64,000 bases of DNA from an uncultured Paracoccaceae bacterium (GTDB taxonomy: Bacteria > Pseudomonadota > Alphaproteobacteria > Rhodobacterales > Rhodobacteraceae). The DNA lies in contig CALMSR010000014.1 in assembly GCA_937872465.1 (NCBI GenBank), positions 62,001 to 126,000 on the forward strand, read 5' to 3'. Every line of letters begins with the position of its first letter. Positions within the stretch are counted from its first letter, which is position 1. A program made the translations under genes and the position numbers. Positions 62,754 through 64,000 of this stretch are shown here, in pieces. The notes beneath the pieces were generated by a model. The model was not told where the DNA came from. It saw only the letters and a program-made list of their open reading frames with translations, and made no database searches.

Positions 62754-64000
62754 GTGAGACCGGAAATCTGCATCCGCGCGGCCGGCAGCTATGATCCCGA
62801 AACTCGGATCTTCAGCGCGACCTTCAGCGCCGGCAGCCCGCGGGCCATGCGCGACGCGATCGGGCCGTTTCTGGAGCAGGTCGACCTTGCCGGTTTCGAC
62901 CCGGCCGATCTGGTGGGTCGCACAGTCTTCCTCGACCATCGCCATACGACGGACTCTGCCGTCGGGACCGTCATCGCGGCCCGGCGGGAAGGCGAGGCCA
63001 TCACGGGCGAGGTTCAACTATCGGCCGCAGACTCCGTTGCCGACACGCGGACAAAGGTAGCAGAGGGCGTCATTGCCGCAGTGTCGATCGGATACCGCGT
63101 CACCAGGTGGGTTGAGGGGCGCGACGCCTCCGGCCGCCGCACGAAGACCGCCGCAGCCGGCGAGCTTGTTGAATTGAGTCTGGTCGGGCTGCCGGCCGAT
63201 CCCCGAGCGAAAATCAGGAGTGAGGCCATGCCCCTCGAGCAGAACACCAACGAACCCGAGGCGAGTCCGAACCCGCCGCCGGTCGAAAGCCCGGCTGCAG
63301 GATCCTCGCTGCCGATCATCCGCGCCCACGCCGCGCCGACCGGCAGCGAGGATCCTGCAGCCGACTATCGGCTTCGCGATGAGGCGCTCGCCTGCCGCAT
63401 GTCCGGTGCCGAGCCGTCGGACGGCGCGCGGCAGTTCATGGGTTTCGGCTTCGCCGAGCACGCGGCCCTTGCGCTGCGGGCGGCCGGTGAGACGAGCCTC
63501 GGGGTCATGTCTCGCGAGGGCGTGCTCCACCGCGCGATGCACGGCACCAGCGACTTTCCGGCGCTCCTGACCGGCGCGGGCAACCGCACGCTGCGGGGCG
63601 CCTATGACGTGGCAGCGTCGCCGCTGAAGATGCTGGCGCAGCGCGTCACGGCCTCCGACTTCCGGCCGCAGGATGTGCTTTCGATCGGCGGCATGGGCGA
63701 GCTCGCCGAAGTGACAGAAAACGGCGAGATCACCGCGACCACGACGGCTGAGGCCAAAGAGTCCTGGCAGCTGAAGACCTTCGGCAAGCTCTTCAGCCTG
63801 ACCCGGAAAGCTCTGGTCAACGACGATCTCGGCGCATTCGGCCGCGTCACGGCGGAACTTGGCCGGGCAGCGGCCGAAACGGAAAACGCAGCCCTCGCCG
63901 CGCTGCTCCTCGGCAATCCCGTCATGGGCGACGGCAAGGCGCTGTTCCATGCCGATCATGGCAACCTCGCGGACACCCCGGCAGCGATCGGCGAGACCAG
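62754..64000 (+). CDS. Fused prohead protease and major capsid protein (3' end outside window)
   Basis: The frame from GTG 62754 stays open to the right edge (415 codons). Residues about 1-155 are an HK97-type prohead protease with the catalytic His in FLDHRHTTDSAVGTV and Ser in AAVSIGYRV, then LVELSLVGLPADPRAKI. A Pro-rich linker (about residues 165-200) leads into a capsid-like domain (EVTENGEITATTTAEAKESWQLKTFGKLFSLTRKALVNDDLGAF and FHADHGNLAD). A single polypeptide therefore makes protease and coat, as in some Mu-like and satellite elements. The end is cut by the window. Confidence 0.85.
   Translation, partial: MRPEICIRAAGSYDPETRIFSATFSAGSPRAMRDAIGPFLEQVDLAGFDPADLVGRTVFLDHRHTTDSAVGTVIAARREGEAITGEVQLSAADSVADTRTKVAEGVIAAVSIGYRVTRWVEGRDASGRRTKTAAAGELVELSLVGLPADPRAKIRSEAMPLEQNTNEPEASPNPPPVESPAAGSSLPIIRAHAAPTGSEDPAADYRLRDEALACRMSGAEPSDGARQFMGFGFAEHAALALRAAGETSLGVMSREGVLHRAMHGTSDFPALLTGAGNRTLRGAYDVAASPLKMLAQRVTASDFRPQDVLSIGGMGELAEVTENGEITATTTAEAKESWQLKTFGKLFSLTRKALVNDDLGAFGRVTAELGRAAAETENAALAALLLGNPVMGDGKALFHADHGNLADTPAAIGET

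Larger units (their letters stand above)
55450..64000. mobile_element. Prophage or phage satellite, right end outside window
   Basis: From the AT-rich boundary near 55450 the window carries DUF2158, large and small terminase and VirE-type genes on the minus strand, and a small putative regulator, a portal and a protease-capsid fusion on the plus strand. Base use differs from the flanking core genes, and packaging plus head functions define a mobile element. No integrase or attachment site is in view, and the right end lies beyond the window. The left boundary is set only by composition. Confidence 0.85.

Noticed and set aside
55450..64000. Gene transfer agent cluster
   Set aside because: Rhodobacterales GTAs have a fixed one-direction gene order. 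GpA-type terminase on the opposite strand, a VirE helicase and a lambda-type portal do not fit.

Overview
The window is chromosomal DNA from a high-GC alphaproteobacterium, most likely of the order Rhodobacterales. The basis is the gene order parB-hemW-rdgB-rph-hrcA-grpE, the divergent fliI / flgBC-fliE-fliQ flagellar block, the Rhodobacterales-style flgF-flgG-flgA-flgH and flhA-fliR-flhB groups, and CtrA-like TTAAC-N7-TAAC sites. No species can be named from the sequence alone.

Layout. 1-21.7 kb is core housekeeping: the 3' part of parB; a hemW-rdgB-rph operon coupled by GTGA overlaps; hrcA-grpE; an orphan BMP-type substrate-binding protein; mutS; dnaK-dnaJ behind an RpoH-like promoter; alkB; a secreted alkyl sulfatase; a thioesterase; cysQ-kdsB; galU; an AraC-type methyltransferase; and nth-adenosine kinase. 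At 21.75-23.45 kb an AT-richer island carries one SIR2-domain gene, a probable antiphage NADase. 23.4-38.4 kb is a flagellar locus (fliI, flgB, flgC, fliE, fliQ, flgF, flgG, flgA, flgH, a fliL-like gene, flhA, fliR, flhB, a FliJ-like coiled-coil candidate and a lytic transglycosylase). It is interrupted by a lipoprotein-atoE pair and a hydratase. 38.5-42 kb holds a dienelactone hydrolase, a pair of paralogous 71-residue proteins each behind a CtrA-like box, a hydroxyacid dehydrogenase and tRNA-Leu(CAA).

42-55.2 kb is a coherent accessory metabolic block. A six-gene, nearly overlapping operon (TPR regulator, AI-2E-type membrane protein, small membrane protein, HlyD-like protein, SulP transporter, PPK2 polyphosphate kinase) is followed by a second tightly packed operon (DUF3141 PHA-synthase-like protein, Pta, AckA, FabI). 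Both divergent promoter regions carry the same roughly 19-bp dyad motif, which suggests one regulator for polyphosphate, acetyl-phosphate, acyl-chain and anion functions.

55.5 kb to the right edge is a prophage or phage satellite that continues past the window. A leftward arm (VirE-type primase/helicase, small and large terminase, DUF2158 protein) and a rightward arm (small putative regulator, portal, fused prohead protease-major capsid) diverge from a region with a perfect 19-bp operator overlapping a sigma70-like promoter. Dispersed non-coding repeats also stand out: a 57-bp palindrome element in two copies with identical internal spacing, and a 59-bp REP-like element in two copies.
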